DNA of 64,000 nt from Pseudomonas viridiflava (GCF_900580865.1 NZ_UTBZ01000001.1:558001-622000); one strand, 5' to 3'. Shown: positions 27,317-36,577, counted from the first letter of the stretch. Numbers and translations are program-made. Notes: generated by a model from the sequence alone, not told the origin.

Positions 27317-28696
27317 ATGCGTTGCCTGTTGTTCGCCTGTCTGTTGCTCGGTTCCCTGCCCGCCTTTGCCCTGGATCGTTTTCAGGTCGAAGGCTATGCG
27401 CTGCCCAACGGTTTGCAGTTGCTGCTCAAGCCCGGCACCGAGCGCGGGCATGTGGCGATCCGGCTGGTGGTCGGCGTCGGCCTCGATGATTTCGATTGCG
27501 ATGACAAGGAGCTGCCGCACCTGCTTGAGCACTTGTTGTTCAGCGGCATCGACGCCACTGGCGAAGGCGGCCTGGAAGAACGCATGCAGGCGCTGGGTGG
27601 TGACTGGAATGCGTTCACCAGCAACGCCGACACCACGTTTGTCATCGAAGCACCGGCGAAAAACCAGCGCAAAGTGCTCGACCTGCTGCTCGCTCTGCTT
27701 ACGCAAACGCGCATCGACGACAACGCGATCAACGCCGCCAAACGTGTGGTCGAGCGCGAGGACGGCGGCCATTACACACGCCTGCAACGCTTTCTCGATC
27801 GTCAGGATCTCGGCCACACCGCGAGCAATCAGCTCGCCGTCGAACTGGGCCTGAAATGCCCGCAGCGTGCCGAAGTCGGTCACCTGACTCAGGAGCAGTT
27901 GGAAAAGGTGCGCAAAGCCTGGTACGCGCCAAACAACATGACCCTGATCGTCGTCGGCGAACTCGACAAACTGCTGCCGGCCTATCTGGAACGCACTTGG
28001 GGCGCCCTCGAAGCGGTCGATCCGAGCGAGCATCGCCCGTTGCCGGACATCCGCACCAGCGCCGCCCATGCACGCACCCTCACCCGTGGCTTTATCGGCG
28101 ACAGCGCCAAGTTGCACTGGCTGGTGCCGGAGCCGGTGATCGATGATCAGTACGACCAGACCTTCGACATTCTCAAGGATTATCTGGACTGGGCGTTGTA
28201 CCGACAGATCCGCCTCAACCACGGTTTGTCCTACGGACCGTGGGCTGAGCGTGAGGTATTTGGTGGCGTCGGCTTCATGAGCCTGAATGCCGATCTGGAT
28301 CGCGATGACGTCGACGAAGCCATTCAGGTACTGGAAGACCTCAAGGCTGATCTGCTGAAAAACGGTCTCGATCCGGACACCTTTGCGCGGATCAAACAGG
28401 CCTCGATCGCCCATCAGGCGTGGGCGGTGCAGGGTAATAGCGCGATGGCGGATTATTACTGGAGCGCCCTCGCTGATTACCAGGACGGTCGCTTTGCCAA
28501 CCCCGCGCGCGAGCTGCAAGGAGTGACGCTGGAAGCAGCGAACAAGGCCATGCGCGAGTTGCTGCTGCAACCGGGGTATCTGCGGATCGAGAAGCCGTTG
28601 GTCAGTGATGATCAGGTGTTGTGGTTGAGTGCAGGTGGGTTGGGTCTGGTGTTGTTGATCCTGATCGGCTGGCGCCTGCACCGCAAGCGGGGTTGA
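27317..28696 (+). CDS. M16-family zinc metallopeptidase, membrane-tethered
   Basis: A 459-residue exported peptidase. A signal peptide (RCLLFACLLLGSLPAFA) precedes an M16 domain with the inverted zinc motif HLLEH near residue 74 and the downstream glutamate in AAKRVVERED. A second inactive M16 half spans about 190-400, and a C-terminal membrane helix (WLSAGGLGLVLLILIGWRL, near 436-454) followed by basic residues anchors it. At 459 residues it is a short one-chain member. The substrate is unknown. A long hairpin repeat begins immediately after its stop. Confidence 0.88.
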   Translation: MRCLLFACLLLGSLPAFALDRFQVEGYALPNGLQLLLKPGTERGHVAIRLVVGVGLDDFDCDDKELPHLLEHLLFSGIDATGEGGLEERMQALGGDWNAFTSNADTTFVIEAPAKNQRKVLDLLLALLTQTRIDDNAINAAKRVVEREDGGHYTRLQRFLDRQDLGHTASNQLAVELGLKCPQRAEVGHLTQEQLEKVRKAWYAPNNMTLIVVGELDKLLPAYLERTWGALEAVDPSEHRPLPDIRTSAAHARTLTRGFIGDSAKLHWLVPEPVIDDQYDQTFDILKDYLDWALYRQIRLNHGLSYGPWAEREVFGGVGFMSLNADLDRDDVDEAIQVLEDLKADLLKNGLDPDTFARIKQASIAHQAWAVQGNSAMADYYWSALADYQDGRFANPARELQGVTLEAANKAMRELLLQPGYLRIEKPLVSDDQVLWLSAGGLGLVLLILIGWRLHRKRG

Positions 28697-28697
28697 A

Positions 28698-28780
28698 GAT
28701 CAAAAGATCGCAGCCTGCGGCAGCTCCTGCAGGGGATTGCGTTCCAAATGTAGGAGCTGCCGCAGGCTGCGATCTTTTGA
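28698..28780. repeat. Long inverted repeat (GATCAAAAGATCGCAGCC type)
   Basis: Two nearly perfect arms of about 33 bases, GATCAAAAGATCGCAGCCTG... at 28698 and its complement ending TGCGATCTTTTGA at 28780, begin two bases after the M16 stop codon. The RNA stem probably works as the 3' end of that gene. Confidence 0.92.
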
Positions 28781-28880
28781 GGCCCTGAAATGCACCGAAT
28801 AAGTGACCGGCAGCCTCGCCACAGCGCCCGGCGGGCGCTACTCTGTCGAGGTTTTTCCTATCCAGTCGTGAACCGCCCAA

Positions 28881-29909
28881 ATGCCAAAAATACAGCTCCT
28901 GATCCAGCGCATTCTCGAACTGATGAAGCGTTATCCCGGGGTCATTGCGCTTGGCGGGTTCATCTCCGGGGTCGGCAGTTTCATCATGGTCGATCGTCAG
29001 CAGGGTCTGGCGAGCTGGATCACCGTGATCATGCTGCTCAGCTGGATCTGGCTGATGCTGGAAAACACCCTCACCGGCCTCTTCACTCGCGTGTTCAAAC
29101 GCGAGATTCCCCAGCCGCTGCTGCGTTACGCGACGCAGATGATCCATCAGGAAAGCCTGTTTTTCGTCCTGCCGTTCTTTTTCATCACAACGACGTGGAA
29201 TAGCGGACAGCTGTTTTTCACCGGCCTGCTCAGCGTCGCCGCTTTGATTTCCATCGTCGACCCGCTCTATTACAAATGGCTGGCGCCACGACGCTGGGCG
29301 TTTCTCGCACTGCACACCCTGACCCTGTTCGCCGCCCTGCTCACCGCGTTGCCGGTGATCATGCACCTGACTACCTCACAGAGCTTCAAGTGGGCGCTGG
29401 GCATTGCCGTGCTGTTGTCGTTCCCGAGTCTGGCGTCGATCTTCCCGATCCGCACGCTGCGCAATGCCCTGGCGATCTTGTGCATCACCGTCGGCATCGG
29501 TGGCGTTGGTTGGGCGCTGCGTTCGTGGGTGCCGCCGGCGACGCTGTGGATGACCGACGTGGCGATCAGCACGCAAATGCAGGATCGCACGCCCGGTGCC
29601 AGCCTCGACACGGTCAGCGCCGAGCAGATTCGTGGCGATGGCCTCTATGCCTACACCGCAATCAACGCGCCGCGCGGGCTGGATGAGCGGATTTATCACG
29701 TCTGGCAATTCAACGGCAAAGAGGTCGACCGCATCGCCCTCGACATCCACGGCGGGCGCAAGGAAGGCTACCGGGCGTGGACGCACAAACAGAATTTCCC
29801 CGGCAACCCGGCGGGCAAATGGCAGGTGCGGGTGTTGACCGAGGATGGCCAGGTGATCGGCGTGCTGCGCTTCGAAATCACGGACAGCACAGCGATCAAA
29901 GAAAAGTAA
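28881..29909 (+). CDS. DUF5924/DUF2914 inner-membrane protein
   Basis: A 342-residue protein. The N-terminal two thirds contain six or seven hydrophobic helices (about 18-225), the DUF5924 region. The C-terminal periplasmic part (about 265-335, YHVWQFNGKEVDRIALDIHG ... KWQVRVLTEDGQVIGVLRFEI) is a DUF2914 beta domain. The function is unknown. It is followed after 54 bases by the MCE transport operon. Confidence 0.75.
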   Translation: MPKIQLLIQRILELMKRYPGVIALGGFISGVGSFIMVDRQQGLASWITVIMLLSWIWLMLENTLTGLFTRVFKREIPQPLLRYATQMIHQESLFFVLPFFFITTTWNSGQLFFTGLLSVAALISIVDPLYYKWLAPRRWAFLALHTLTLFAALLTALPVIMHLTTSQSFKWALGIAVLLSFPSLASIFPIRTLRNALAILCITVGIGGVGWALRSWVPPATLWMTDVAISTQMQDRTPGASLDTVSAEQIRGDGLYAYTAINAPRGLDERIYHVWQFNGKEVDRIALDIHGGRKEGYRAWTHKQNFPGNPAGKWQVRVLTEDGQVIGVLRFEITDSTAIKEK

Positions 29910-29963
29910 CCCGGTTCGTGCTATTACGTTAGTTCGCATAAAGGCCGAACAAGCACGGAGCTT

Positions 29964-31112
29964 ATGACCAGCAGCTCGATCAGCGGTAACGCCCAACTGG
30001 ACACGTCGATAACCCCTGCCCGCTTGCGGGTCACGGGGGACTGGACGCTTGCCCATTACGCCGAGCTCAAGCAACTGAGCGAAAAACTCCACAGCCAGTA
30101 CGACGCCAATACCCCGATCGACCTCAACAGTCTCGGCGCCCTCGACACCGCAGGCGCTTCGTTGCTGGTCGAGCTGCTCGGCTCCGAGCGCCTCGGCAAA
30201 TCTGCCGAACACCCCGATTGCACCCTGACCTCCGCCGACCGCGCGCTGCTGCAAACCGTGTACTGCTCGATGACTGATTTCTGCGTGCCGATCAAGGAAC
30301 CGGAAATCAGCGTCAGCGTGCAGCTGCTGACGCGCATTGGTCGTGCCGTCGACACCGTTTGGCAAGACACCCTGCAACTGCTTGGTTTTGTCGGCCTGAT
30401 CATGGAAACCATCGCGCGCAACCTGTTCCGGCCCAAGCGCTGGCGCATCACCCCAATGATTGCGCACATCGAGCAGACCGGCCTCGATGCCGCACCCATC
30501 GTGGCGCTGCTGACCTTTCTGGTCGGCGCGGTGGTGGCGTTTCTCGGCGCCACGGTGCTGGCCAGTTTTGGCGCGACGATTTTTACCGTGGACCTGGTCG
30601 GGTTCTCGTTTCTGCGCGAATTCGGCGTACTGCTCACAGCGATCCTGATGGCCGGACGCACCGCCAGTGCCTTCACCGCGCAGATCGGCTCGATGAAGGC
30701 CAACGAGGAAATCGACGCAATCCGCACCCTCGGCCTCGATCCGATGGAGCTGCTGGTGGTGCCGCGCGTGCTGGCGATGCTGGTGGCGCTGCCGATGCTG
30801 ACGTTTCTGGCGATGCTCTGCGGGATCATTGGCGGCGGCGTGGTCTGCGCGGTGTCGCTGGATATTTCGCCGGCGATGTTCCTGACGCTGCTGCAGTCGG
30901 ACATCGGCGTTCAGCACTTTCTGGTCGGCTTGGTGAAGGCGCCGATCTTCGCCTTCATCATTGCCGCGATTGGTTGCCTGGAAGGCTTCAAGGTCAGCGG
31001 CAGCGCCGAGTCGGTCGGCGCCCACACCACCTCTGCTGTGGTGCAGTCGATTTTCGTGGTGATCGTGCTCGACGCGGTGGCCGCGCTGTTCTTCATGGAG
31101 ATGGGCTGGTGA
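29964..31112 (+). CDS. MlaE-family ABC permease fused to an N-terminal STAS domain
   Basis: A 382-residue permease. Residues about 12-100 are a STAS domain (RLRVTGDWTLAHYAELK ... LDTAGASLLVELL), normally the separate subunit MlaB, here fused to a MlaE permease (about 120-380) with the EQTGLDAAPIVALLTFLVGAVVAF and EIDAIRTLGLDPMELLVVPR coupling-helix sequences. It should form the inner-membrane channel of an MCE phospholipid transporter. It is the first gene of a four-gene operon equivalent, from memory, to PA3211-PA3214 and separate from the canonical mla operon. Confidence 0.9.
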   Translation: MTSSSISGNAQLDTSITPARLRVTGDWTLAHYAELKQLSEKLHSQYDANTPIDLNSLGALDTAGASLLVELLGSERLGKSAEHPDCTLTSADRALLQTVYCSMTDFCVPIKEPEISVSVQLLTRIGRAVDTVWQDTLQLLGFVGLIMETIARNLFRPKRWRITPMIAHIEQTGLDAAPIVALLTFLVGAVVAFLGATVLASFGATIFTVDLVGFSFLREFGVLLTAILMAGRTASAFTAQIGSMKANEEIDAIRTLGLDPMELLVVPRVLAMLVALPMLTFLAMLCGIIGGGVVCAVSLDISPAMFLTLLQSDIGVQHFLVGLVKAPIFAFIIAAIGCLEGFKVSGSAESVGAHTTSAVVQSIFVVIVLDAVAALFFMEMGW

Positions 31113-31912
31113 GTCGTCTACCCCGCGCGCCCTCGGAGGCGGTGATCGAAGTCCGTGGCCTGTGCAATCGCTTCGGCAGCCAGAGCGTGCACGAGAACCT
31201 CGATCTGGATTTGTACAAAGGCGAAATCCTCGCCGTGGTCGGCGGTTCCGGCAGCGGCAAATCGGTTTTGCTGCGCAGCATTGTTGGCCTGCGCCGGCCC
31301 AGCGAAGGCATGGTCAAAGTGTTTGGCAAGAACCTGCCGACTCTGTCCGAGCATGAGCGTTCGCTGGTCGAGCGACGCTTCGGTGTGCTGTTCCAGAAAG
31401 GCGCGCTGTTCTCCTCGCTGACTGTCACCGAGAACGTCGCCCTGCCCCTTATCGAACACGCTGGCCTCAGCCGCGACGACGCCGAGCACCTGGCGGCGGT
31501 GAAGCTGGCGCTGGCCGGTCTGCCGCTGTCGGCGGCAGACAAATACCCGGCGTCGCTCTCTGGCGGCATGATCAAGCGCGCGGCGTTGGCGCGGGCCCTG
31601 GCGCTGGATCCGGACATCCTGTTTCTCGACGAACCCACTGCCGGCCTCGATCCGATTGGCGCGGCGCAGTTCGATCAATTGATCCTGACCCTGCGCGATG
31701 CGCTCGGCCTCAGCGTGTTTCTGGTAACCCACGACCTCGACACGCTCTACACCATCACTGACCGCGTGGCGGTGCTGGCGCAGAAAAAGGTCTTGGTCGC
31801 AGGACCCATCGACGTCGTCTCGGAAACCGACGACGCGTGGATTCACGAATACTTCCACGGCCCGCGCGGCCGCTCGGCGCTGGACGCCGCCAAATTGCTC
31901 AACGAGGTCTGA
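31109..31912 (+). CDS. MlaF-like ABC transporter ATPase
   Basis: A 267-residue cytoplasmic ATPase energising the MCE transporter. Walker A GGSGSGKS (near 44-51), ABC signature LSGGMIKRAALARAL (near 150) and Walker B ILFLDEPTAGLDP are intact. The start is a GTG at 31109 that overlaps the permease stop (GTGA), in agreement with its N-terminus VIEVRGLCNRFG. Much longer in-frame readings back to 30359 overlap the permease and are not real. Confidence 0.93.
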   Translation: MSRLPRAPSEAVIEVRGLCNRFGSQSVHENLDLDLYKGEILAVVGGSGSGKSVLLRSIVGLRRPSEGMVKVFGKNLPTLSEHERSLVERRFGVLFQKGALFSSLTVTENVALPLIEHAGLSRDDAEHLAAVKLALAGLPLSAADKYPASLSGGMIKRAALARALALDPDILFLDEPTAGLDPIGAAQFDQLILTLRDALGLSVFLVTHDLDTLYTITDRVAVLAQKKVLVAGPIDVVSETDDAWIHEYFHGPRGRSALDAAKLLNEV

Positions 31913-31913
31913 C

Positions 31914-32852
31914 ATGGAAACCCGAGCGCATCATGTGTTGATCGGCTTGTTCACGGTGATCGTGGTGGCAGGCGCCCTGCTCTTCGGTCTGTTTCTGGCC
32001 AAGTCCAGTGTCGACACCGAATTCAAGGATTACGAGATTGTCTTCAGCGAGGCGGTCAGTGGCCTGTCCAAGGGCAGCCCGGTGCAGTACAGCGGGATCA
32101 AGGTCGGCGATGTGATCAACCTGCGCCTTGATCCAAAAGATCCACGGCGGGTGCTGGCGCGGATTCGTCTGGCCGGTGACACGCCGGTCAAGGAAGACAC
32201 CCAGGCGAAACTGGCGCTGGCCGGGATCACGGGGACGTCGATCATCCAGCTCAGCGGTGGCACACCGGAAAGCCCGAAACTGCGTGGGCATGACGGTAAT
32301 CTGCCGACCATCGTTGCATCGCCCTCGCCTATTTCGCGCTTGCTCAATGACTCCAACGATTTGATGACCGGCATTACTGCGCTGCTGCAGAACGCCAATC
32401 AGATGTTCTCTGCCGAGAACGTCCAGCGCGTCAGCAAAACCCTCGCCCATCTGGAGCAAACCACCGGGACGATCAACGATCAGCGCGGCGACATCAAGCA
32501 AGCCATGCAGCAACTGGCGGCGGTCGGCAAACAGGCCGGCAGCATGCTCGAACAGACGTCGCTGCTGATGCGTAATGCCAACGGCCTGATCAACGATCAA
32601 GGCAAGCAGGCACTGGGCAGCGCCGAGCAAGCGATGAAATCGCTGGAGCAAAGCACGACCACCATCAGCACCTTGCTCAGCAAAAACGAAAACTCCCTCG
32701 ACAACGGCATGCAGGGCCTCAATGGCCTGGCCCCGGCGATCCGCGAACTGCGTGAGACGCTGACCTCGTTGCGCGCCATCTCGCAACGCCTTGAGGCTAA
32801 TCCCAGCGGCTATCTGCTGGGCCGTGACAAGAACAAGGAATTCACACCATGA
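31914..32852 (+). CDS. MlaD/MCE-family substrate-binding protein
   Basis: A 312-residue periplasm-facing protein anchored by an N-terminal helix (HVLIGLFTVIVVAGALLFGLFLA, about 7-29). A single MCE domain (about 38-115, SGLSKGSPVQYSGIKVGDV) would form a hexameric lipid ring. Residues about 150-300 are predicted long helices rich in Q, N and S, as in MCE proteins that build a needle-like tunnel. It starts two bases after the ATPase stop and overlaps the next gene by four bases. Confidence 0.92.
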   Translation: METRAHHVLIGLFTVIVVAGALLFGLFLAKSSVDTEFKDYEIVFSEAVSGLSKGSPVQYSGIKVGDVINLRLDPKDPRRVLARIRLAGDTPVKEDTQAKLALAGITGTSIIQLSGGTPESPKLRGHDGNLPTIVASPSPISRLLNDSNDLMTGITALLQNANQMFSAENVQRVSKTLAHLEQTTGTINDQRGDIKQAMQQLAAVGKQAGSMLEQTSLLMRNANGLINDQGKQALGSAEQAMKSLEQSTTTISTLLSKNENSLDNGMQGLNGLAPAIRELRETLTSLRAISQRLEANPSGYLLGRDKNKEFTP

Positions 32853-33475
32853 AGCTGACTCGACTCGCCCTCTTCGCTGCCGGTCTTTCCTTGATCAGCG
32901 CCTGTTCGATTCTGCCCGAGTCCGAGCCGTCGGATGTCTATCGCCTGCCGACGGCCCAGGCGCCCGCCTCGGCCATTTCACCGGCGACTCAGTCCTGGTC
33001 GCTGCGGCTGAACAAATTGCAGGCCAGTGAAGCGTTGAACCGGCCGACGATTGCGGTGATTCCGCAGGGTGACGTGATCAGCAGCTACAAGGGTTCGCGA
33101 TGGAGCGATCCGGCACCGGTACTGGTGCGTAACCGTTTGCTGGACGGCTTTCAGCGCGATGGCCGGGTGACACTGCTCAGTACCGATGACAGCAACTTTG
33201 CTGCGGATCTGGAATTGGGCGGGAGTTTGCAGGCGTTTCAGACGGAATATCAGGGCACTCAGGCCAGCGTCGTGGTGCGCGTCGATGCGTTGCTGGTGCG
33301 CGGTTATGACCAGCGGATCCTCGCCAGCCGCCGCTTTGAAGAGCGCCAGCCTCTGAACGATGTGCAGGTGCCGGCGGTGGTCGCCGGGTTTGGTCAGGCC
33401 AGTGATCGCCTGACCGCCAAAGTCGTCGCCTGGGCCGTCGCCCAAGGCCAGAAACTGGCCCCTCAAAAGCGCTGA
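32849..33475 (+). CDS. ABC-type transport auxiliary lipoprotein (PqiC/YmbA-like)
   Basis: A 208-residue lipoprotein with lipobox ISAC and Cys19 as the lipidation site. The body is an ABC_trans_aux domain (IAVIPQGDVISSYKGSRWSD, near 68-87), as in PqiC, which caps its MCE partner at the outer membrane. It is the last gene of the MCE operon and overlaps the MCE gene by four bases. Confidence 0.9.
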   Translation: MKLTRLALFAAGLSLISACSILPESEPSDVYRLPTAQAPASAISPATQSWSLRLNKLQASEALNRPTIAVIPQGDVISSYKGSRWSDPAPVLVRNRLLDGFQRDGRVTLLSTDDSNFAADLELGGSLQAFQTEYQGTQASVVVRVDALLVRGYDQRILASRRFEERQPLNDVQVPAVVAGFGQASDRLTAKVVAWAVAQGQKLAPQKR

Positions 33476-33489
33476 TTCACCACAATCCA

Positions 33490-33580
33490 TGTAGGAGTGA
33501 GCCTGCTCGCGATAGCGGTTTATCAATCGCCATCATCGGTGACTGATACACCACTATCGCGAGCAGGCTCACTCCTACAG
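33490..33580. repeat. REP inverted pair after the MCE operon
   Basis: TGTAGGAGTGAGCCTGCTCG at 33490 faces CGAGCAGGCTCACTCCTACA ending near 33579, in the gap between convergent genes. Confidence 0.92.
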
Positions 33581-33593
33581 TTTGGATTTTTGT

Positions 33594-34823
33594 TCAGCCG
33601 AAGAACCAGTAGCAGACGAAGATCGCACCCACGACCCCGGCAAACTCCGCCAACAACGCACACCCCACCGCATGCCTTGCCCGCTGAATCCCCACCGCGC
33701 CGAAGTACACGGCCAACACATAGAACGTGGTCTCGGTACTGCCCTGAATCGTCGCCGCGACCAGCGCCGGGAAGCTGTCGACGCCCGAGGTCTTCATCGT
33801 CTCGATCAACATCGCCCGCGCCGCACTGCCGGAGAACGGTTTGACCATCGCCGTCGGCAACGCATCGACAAACCGCGTGTCCCAACCGGCCCACTCGATC
33901 AGATGACGAATGCCGTCCAGACCGAAGTCCAGCGCCCCGGACGCACGCAGCACGCCCACCGCACAGAGCATCGCCACCAGATACGGCAGCAGGTTCTTCG
34001 CGACGTCAAAGCCTTCCTTCGCGCCTTCAACGAAAGCTTCGTAAACCTTCACTTTCCTTAAAGCGCCGATGATCAGAAACAGCATGATCAACCCAAACAG
34101 CGTGAGATTGCCGAGGATCGATGACAATCCCGCCAAAGCGGTTGCTGATAGGGTGCCGAGCAGCGCCATGAAGCCACCGAGGATCAGTGCACCGGGAATC
34201 AGATAGGCCAACACCACCGGATCCCAGATCCGCAGGCGCTGCATGAACGCTACCGAGAGGAAGCCGACAATCGTCGAGCAACTGGTCGCCAGCAGGATCG
34301 GCAGGAACACCAGCGTCGGATCCGGCGCGCCTTGCTGAGCGCGGTACATGAAGATCGTCACCGGCAGCAGGGTCAGGGAGGAGGCGTTGAGTACCAGGAA
34401 AAGGATTTGCGCGTTACTGGCGATGGTGGCGCTGGGATTGAGCTCTTGCAGCGCCTTCATGGCTTTCAGGCCGATGGGCGTCGCGGCATTGTCGAGGCCT
34501 AGACCGTTGGCAGCGAAGTTCAGGGTGATCAGGCCGAGGGCAGGGTGACCGGCCGGGACTTCCGGCATCAGCCGCAGAAACAGCGGGCCGAGCACCTTGG
34601 CCAGCCATTCGACGATCCCGGCCTTCTCGGCAATGCGCAGGAAGCCCAGCCACAGGGTGAGGGTGCCGAACAGCAGCACCATGACTTCGACCGAGAGCTT
34701 GGCCATGGCGAAAATGCTTTCCACCATCGCCGCAAAGATCCCGGCGTTGCCGCCGATCAGCCACTGCGCCAGCGCCGACACGGCTGCCACGATGAAGAAG
34801 CCAAGCCACAGGCCATTAAGCAT
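33594..34823 (-). CDS. Fused SpmA/SpmB-type nucleoside-recognition membrane protein
   Basis: A 409-residue inner-membrane protein with two Gate (nucleoside recognition) domains in one chain. The N-terminal half resembles SpmA (LFLRLMPEVPAGHPALGLITLNFAANGLGLDNAATPIGLKAM pattern, near 85-125) and the C-terminal half resembles SpmB (SGSAARAMLIETMKTSGVDSFPALVAATIQGSTETTFYVLAVYFG region, near 328-375). In Bacillus the two are separate sporulation proteins; the fused form in non-sporing Proteobacteria has no clear role. Confidence 0.88.
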   Translation of the reverse strand: MLNGLWLGFFIVAAVSALAQWLIGGNAGIFAAMVESIFAMAKLSVEVMVLLFGTLTLWLGFLRIAEKAGIVEWLAKVLGPLFLRLMPEVPAGHPALGLITLNFAANGLGLDNAATPIGLKAMKALQELNPSATIASNAQILFLVLNASSLTLLPVTIFMYRAQQGAPDPTLVFLPILLATSCSTIVGFLSVAFMQRLRIWDPVVLAYLIPGALILGGFMALLGTLSATALAGLSSILGNLTLFGLIMLFLIIGALRKVKVYEAFVEGAKEGFDVAKNLLPYLVAMLCAVGVLRASGALDFGLDGIRHLIEWAGWDTRFVDALPTAMVKPFSGSAARAMLIETMKTSGVDSFPALVAATIQGSTETTFYVLAVYFGAVGIQRARHAVGCALLAEFAGVVGAIFVCYWFFG

Positions 34824-34877
34824 CAGTCAAATCCCCCGAAGAATGCGGCGAATGATAGCGGGGTCGCCAGAAACGAC

Positions 34878-34901
34878 AAACCCCGGATTTCTCCGGGGTT
34901 T
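34878..34901. terminator. Hairpin between gltP and the SpmAB gene
   Basis: AAACCCCGG and CCGGGGTTT form a strong stem with a 6-base loop. The T-rich sequence after it on the minus strand is interrupted, so it is a moderate terminator for gltP transcripts. Confidence 0.5.
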
Positions 34902-34946
34902 GTGTGTACCTGCTGCCACCCCATTTACCGGGTTGACCTCAATCTC

Positions 34947-35034
34947 CTGTAGGAGCTGCCGAAGGCTGCGATCTTTTGATTTTGTTTTTAAAAAGCAAGA
35001 TCAACAGATCCCAGCCTGCGGCAGCTCCTACAGG
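34947..35034. repeat. REP-like inverted pair downstream of gltP
   Basis: CTGTAGGAGCTGCCGAAGGC at 34947 faces CCTGCGGCAGCTCCTACAGG ending at 35034, with a few mismatches. It ends 6 bases from the gltP stop. Confidence 0.88.
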
Positions 35035-35040
35035 GGTGTG

Positions 35041-36372
35041 TCAGTTCTTCGAGATTTCGCCTGCTGGCAGTTTTTCCTTGCTGCGCCAGTGCGGCAGGGA
35101 ATTCCAGTAGCGCTCGCCCTTGGCGTCGTCGTACATGCCTTCCCAACGCGAGATAACCAGTACGGCCAGCGCGTTACCGATCACGTTCAGTGCGGTACGG
35201 GCCATGTCCATGACGCGGTCGACACCGGCGATGAACGCCAGACCTTCCAGCGGAATACCCACGCTGCCCAGAGTGGCCAACAGCACCACGAAGGACACGC
35301 CCGGTACACCGGCAATGCCTTTGGAGGTGACCATCAGGGTCAGGACCAGGAGCAGTTGCTGGCTGATCGACAAGTCGATGCCGTACAGCTGAGCGATGAA
35401 GATTGCCGCGATCGACTGGTACAGGGTCGAACCGTCGAGGTTGAACGAGTAACCGGTCGGTACCACGAAGCTGCAGATGGCTTTCGGTGCGCCGTAGGCT
35501 TCCATCTTCTCGATCACGCGCGGCAGCACGGTTTCCGAGGAAGCGGTGGAGTAGGCCAGCACCAGCTCATCCTTGAAGATGCGCATCAGCTTGATCACCG
35601 AGAAGCCGAACAGCTTGGCGATCAGGCCCAGCACCACGAAGGCGAAGAAGGCGATGGCGACGTAAACCAGGATCACCAGTTTCGCCAGCGGCACCAGCGA
35701 AGCGAAGCCGAAGTTGGCGACGGTCACCGCGATCAGAGCGAATACGCCGATCGGCGCGTAGTTCATGATCATGTGGGTGACCTTGAACATGCTTTCCGAG
35801 ACGCCCTGGAACATCTTCACCAGCGGCTCGCGCAGATCCGACTGCAGGCTCGACAGGCCGAGACCGAACAGCACGGAGAAGAAGATGATCGGCAGCATTT
35901 CGCCGCGGGCCATGGCCGCGAAGATGTTCGACGGGATCAGGTTGAGGATGGTCTCGATGAACGCGTGTTCATGCTGTACTTCGGCGGCGGTCGCCTGGTA
36001 CTTGGAGATATCCACCGTGCCCAGGGTGCTCATGTCGATGCCGGCGCCCGGATGGAACACGTTTGCCAACACCAGGCCAACGAGGATGGCAATGGTGGTG
36101 ACGATTTCGAAATAGATGATCGTCTTCAGGCCGATGCGCCCGAGCTTCTTGGCGTCGCCCACGCCGGCAATGCCGACGATCAGGGAGGAGATGACGATCG
36201 GGATCACGATCATCTTGATCAGACGGATAAAGATATCGCCTGCCGGTTGCAGGACGTTGCTGATCCACCAGGCCTTTTCGGCACTGAAGTGGTTGAGCAA
36301 CGCACCAATTGCAATCCCTAGAACCAGACCGATGAGGATCTGCCAGGCGAGGCTGAGTTTTGCCTTCTTCAT
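35041..36372 (-). CDS. gltP: Glutamate/aspartate:proton symporter GltP
   Basis: Dicarboxylate/amino acid:cation symporter (DAACS, SLC1-type) of 443 residues with eight helices and two re-entrant hairpins. The start at 36372 (MKKAKLSLAWQILIG) is chosen over a longer reading to 36528. The substrate region YSFNLDGSTLYQSIAAIFIAQ and hairpin MVTSKGIAGVPGVSFVVL are diagnostic. By order (next to Ivy and algB) it is PAO1 PA5479 gltP. Upstream, a minus-strand terminator-like hairpin lies within its likely leader. Confidence 0.92.
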   Translation of the reverse strand: MKKAKLSLAWQILIGLVLGIAIGALLNHFSAEKAWWISNVLQPAGDIFIRLIKMIVIPIVISSLIVGIAGVGDAKKLGRIGLKTIIYFEIVTTIAILVGLVLANVFHPGAGIDMSTLGTVDISKYQATAAEVQHEHAFIETILNLIPSNIFAAMARGEMLPIIFFSVLFGLGLSSLQSDLREPLVKMFQGVSESMFKVTHMIMNYAPIGVFALIAVTVANFGFASLVPLAKLVILVYVAIAFFAFVVLGLIAKLFGFSVIKLMRIFKDELVLAYSTASSETVLPRVIEKMEAYGAPKAICSFVVPTGYSFNLDGSTLYQSIAAIFIAQLYGIDLSISQQLLLVLTLMVTSKGIAGVPGVSFVVLLATLGSVGIPLEGLAFIAGVDRVMDMARTALNVIGNALAVLVISRWEGMYDDAKGERYWNSLPHWRSKEKLPAGEISKN

Positions 36373-36499
36373 TATCTTTACCCTTACTTGCGTTTGACTC
36401 AGGCACATGCAGGAACTGGAACGCTCTTTAGCGGAAAAGTCTGTGCATCTGCCTCCGTATAAGGTGCCCCGAAGCGCGTATTTACGGCTCTTCGGCAGG

Positions 36500-36537
36500 C
36501 GAAAAAAGGCGCAACTATTCCGATGCAAGGTTGCGCC
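36500..36537 (-). terminator. Minus-strand terminator in the gltP leader
   Basis: On the minus strand GGCGCAAC (36537-36530) pairs with GTTGCGCC (36515-36508) and is followed directly by six Ts. It lies about 130 bases before the gltP start codon in the gltP direction, so it is either an attenuator or the end of a short RNA. Confidence 0.75.
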
Positions 36538-36562
36538 GTCTAATGCCGTAAACGCCTACCCT

Positions 36563-36577
36563 ATGCCGAATCGGCAT
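36563..36577. promoter_or_regulatory. Perfect palindrome upstream of gltP
   Basis: ATGCCGA-A-TCGGCAT, a 7-bp-arm palindrome with one central base, 25 bases upstream of the leader terminator. It could be a dimeric regulator site, or with the T run that follows on the plus strand, a weak plus-strand terminator. Confidence 0.4.

Noticed and set aside
30359..31108. Long 5' extension of the MCE ATPase gene
   Set aside because: It overlaps the permease over 250 codons, has shadow composition, and the ABC domain begins right after the GTG at 31109.
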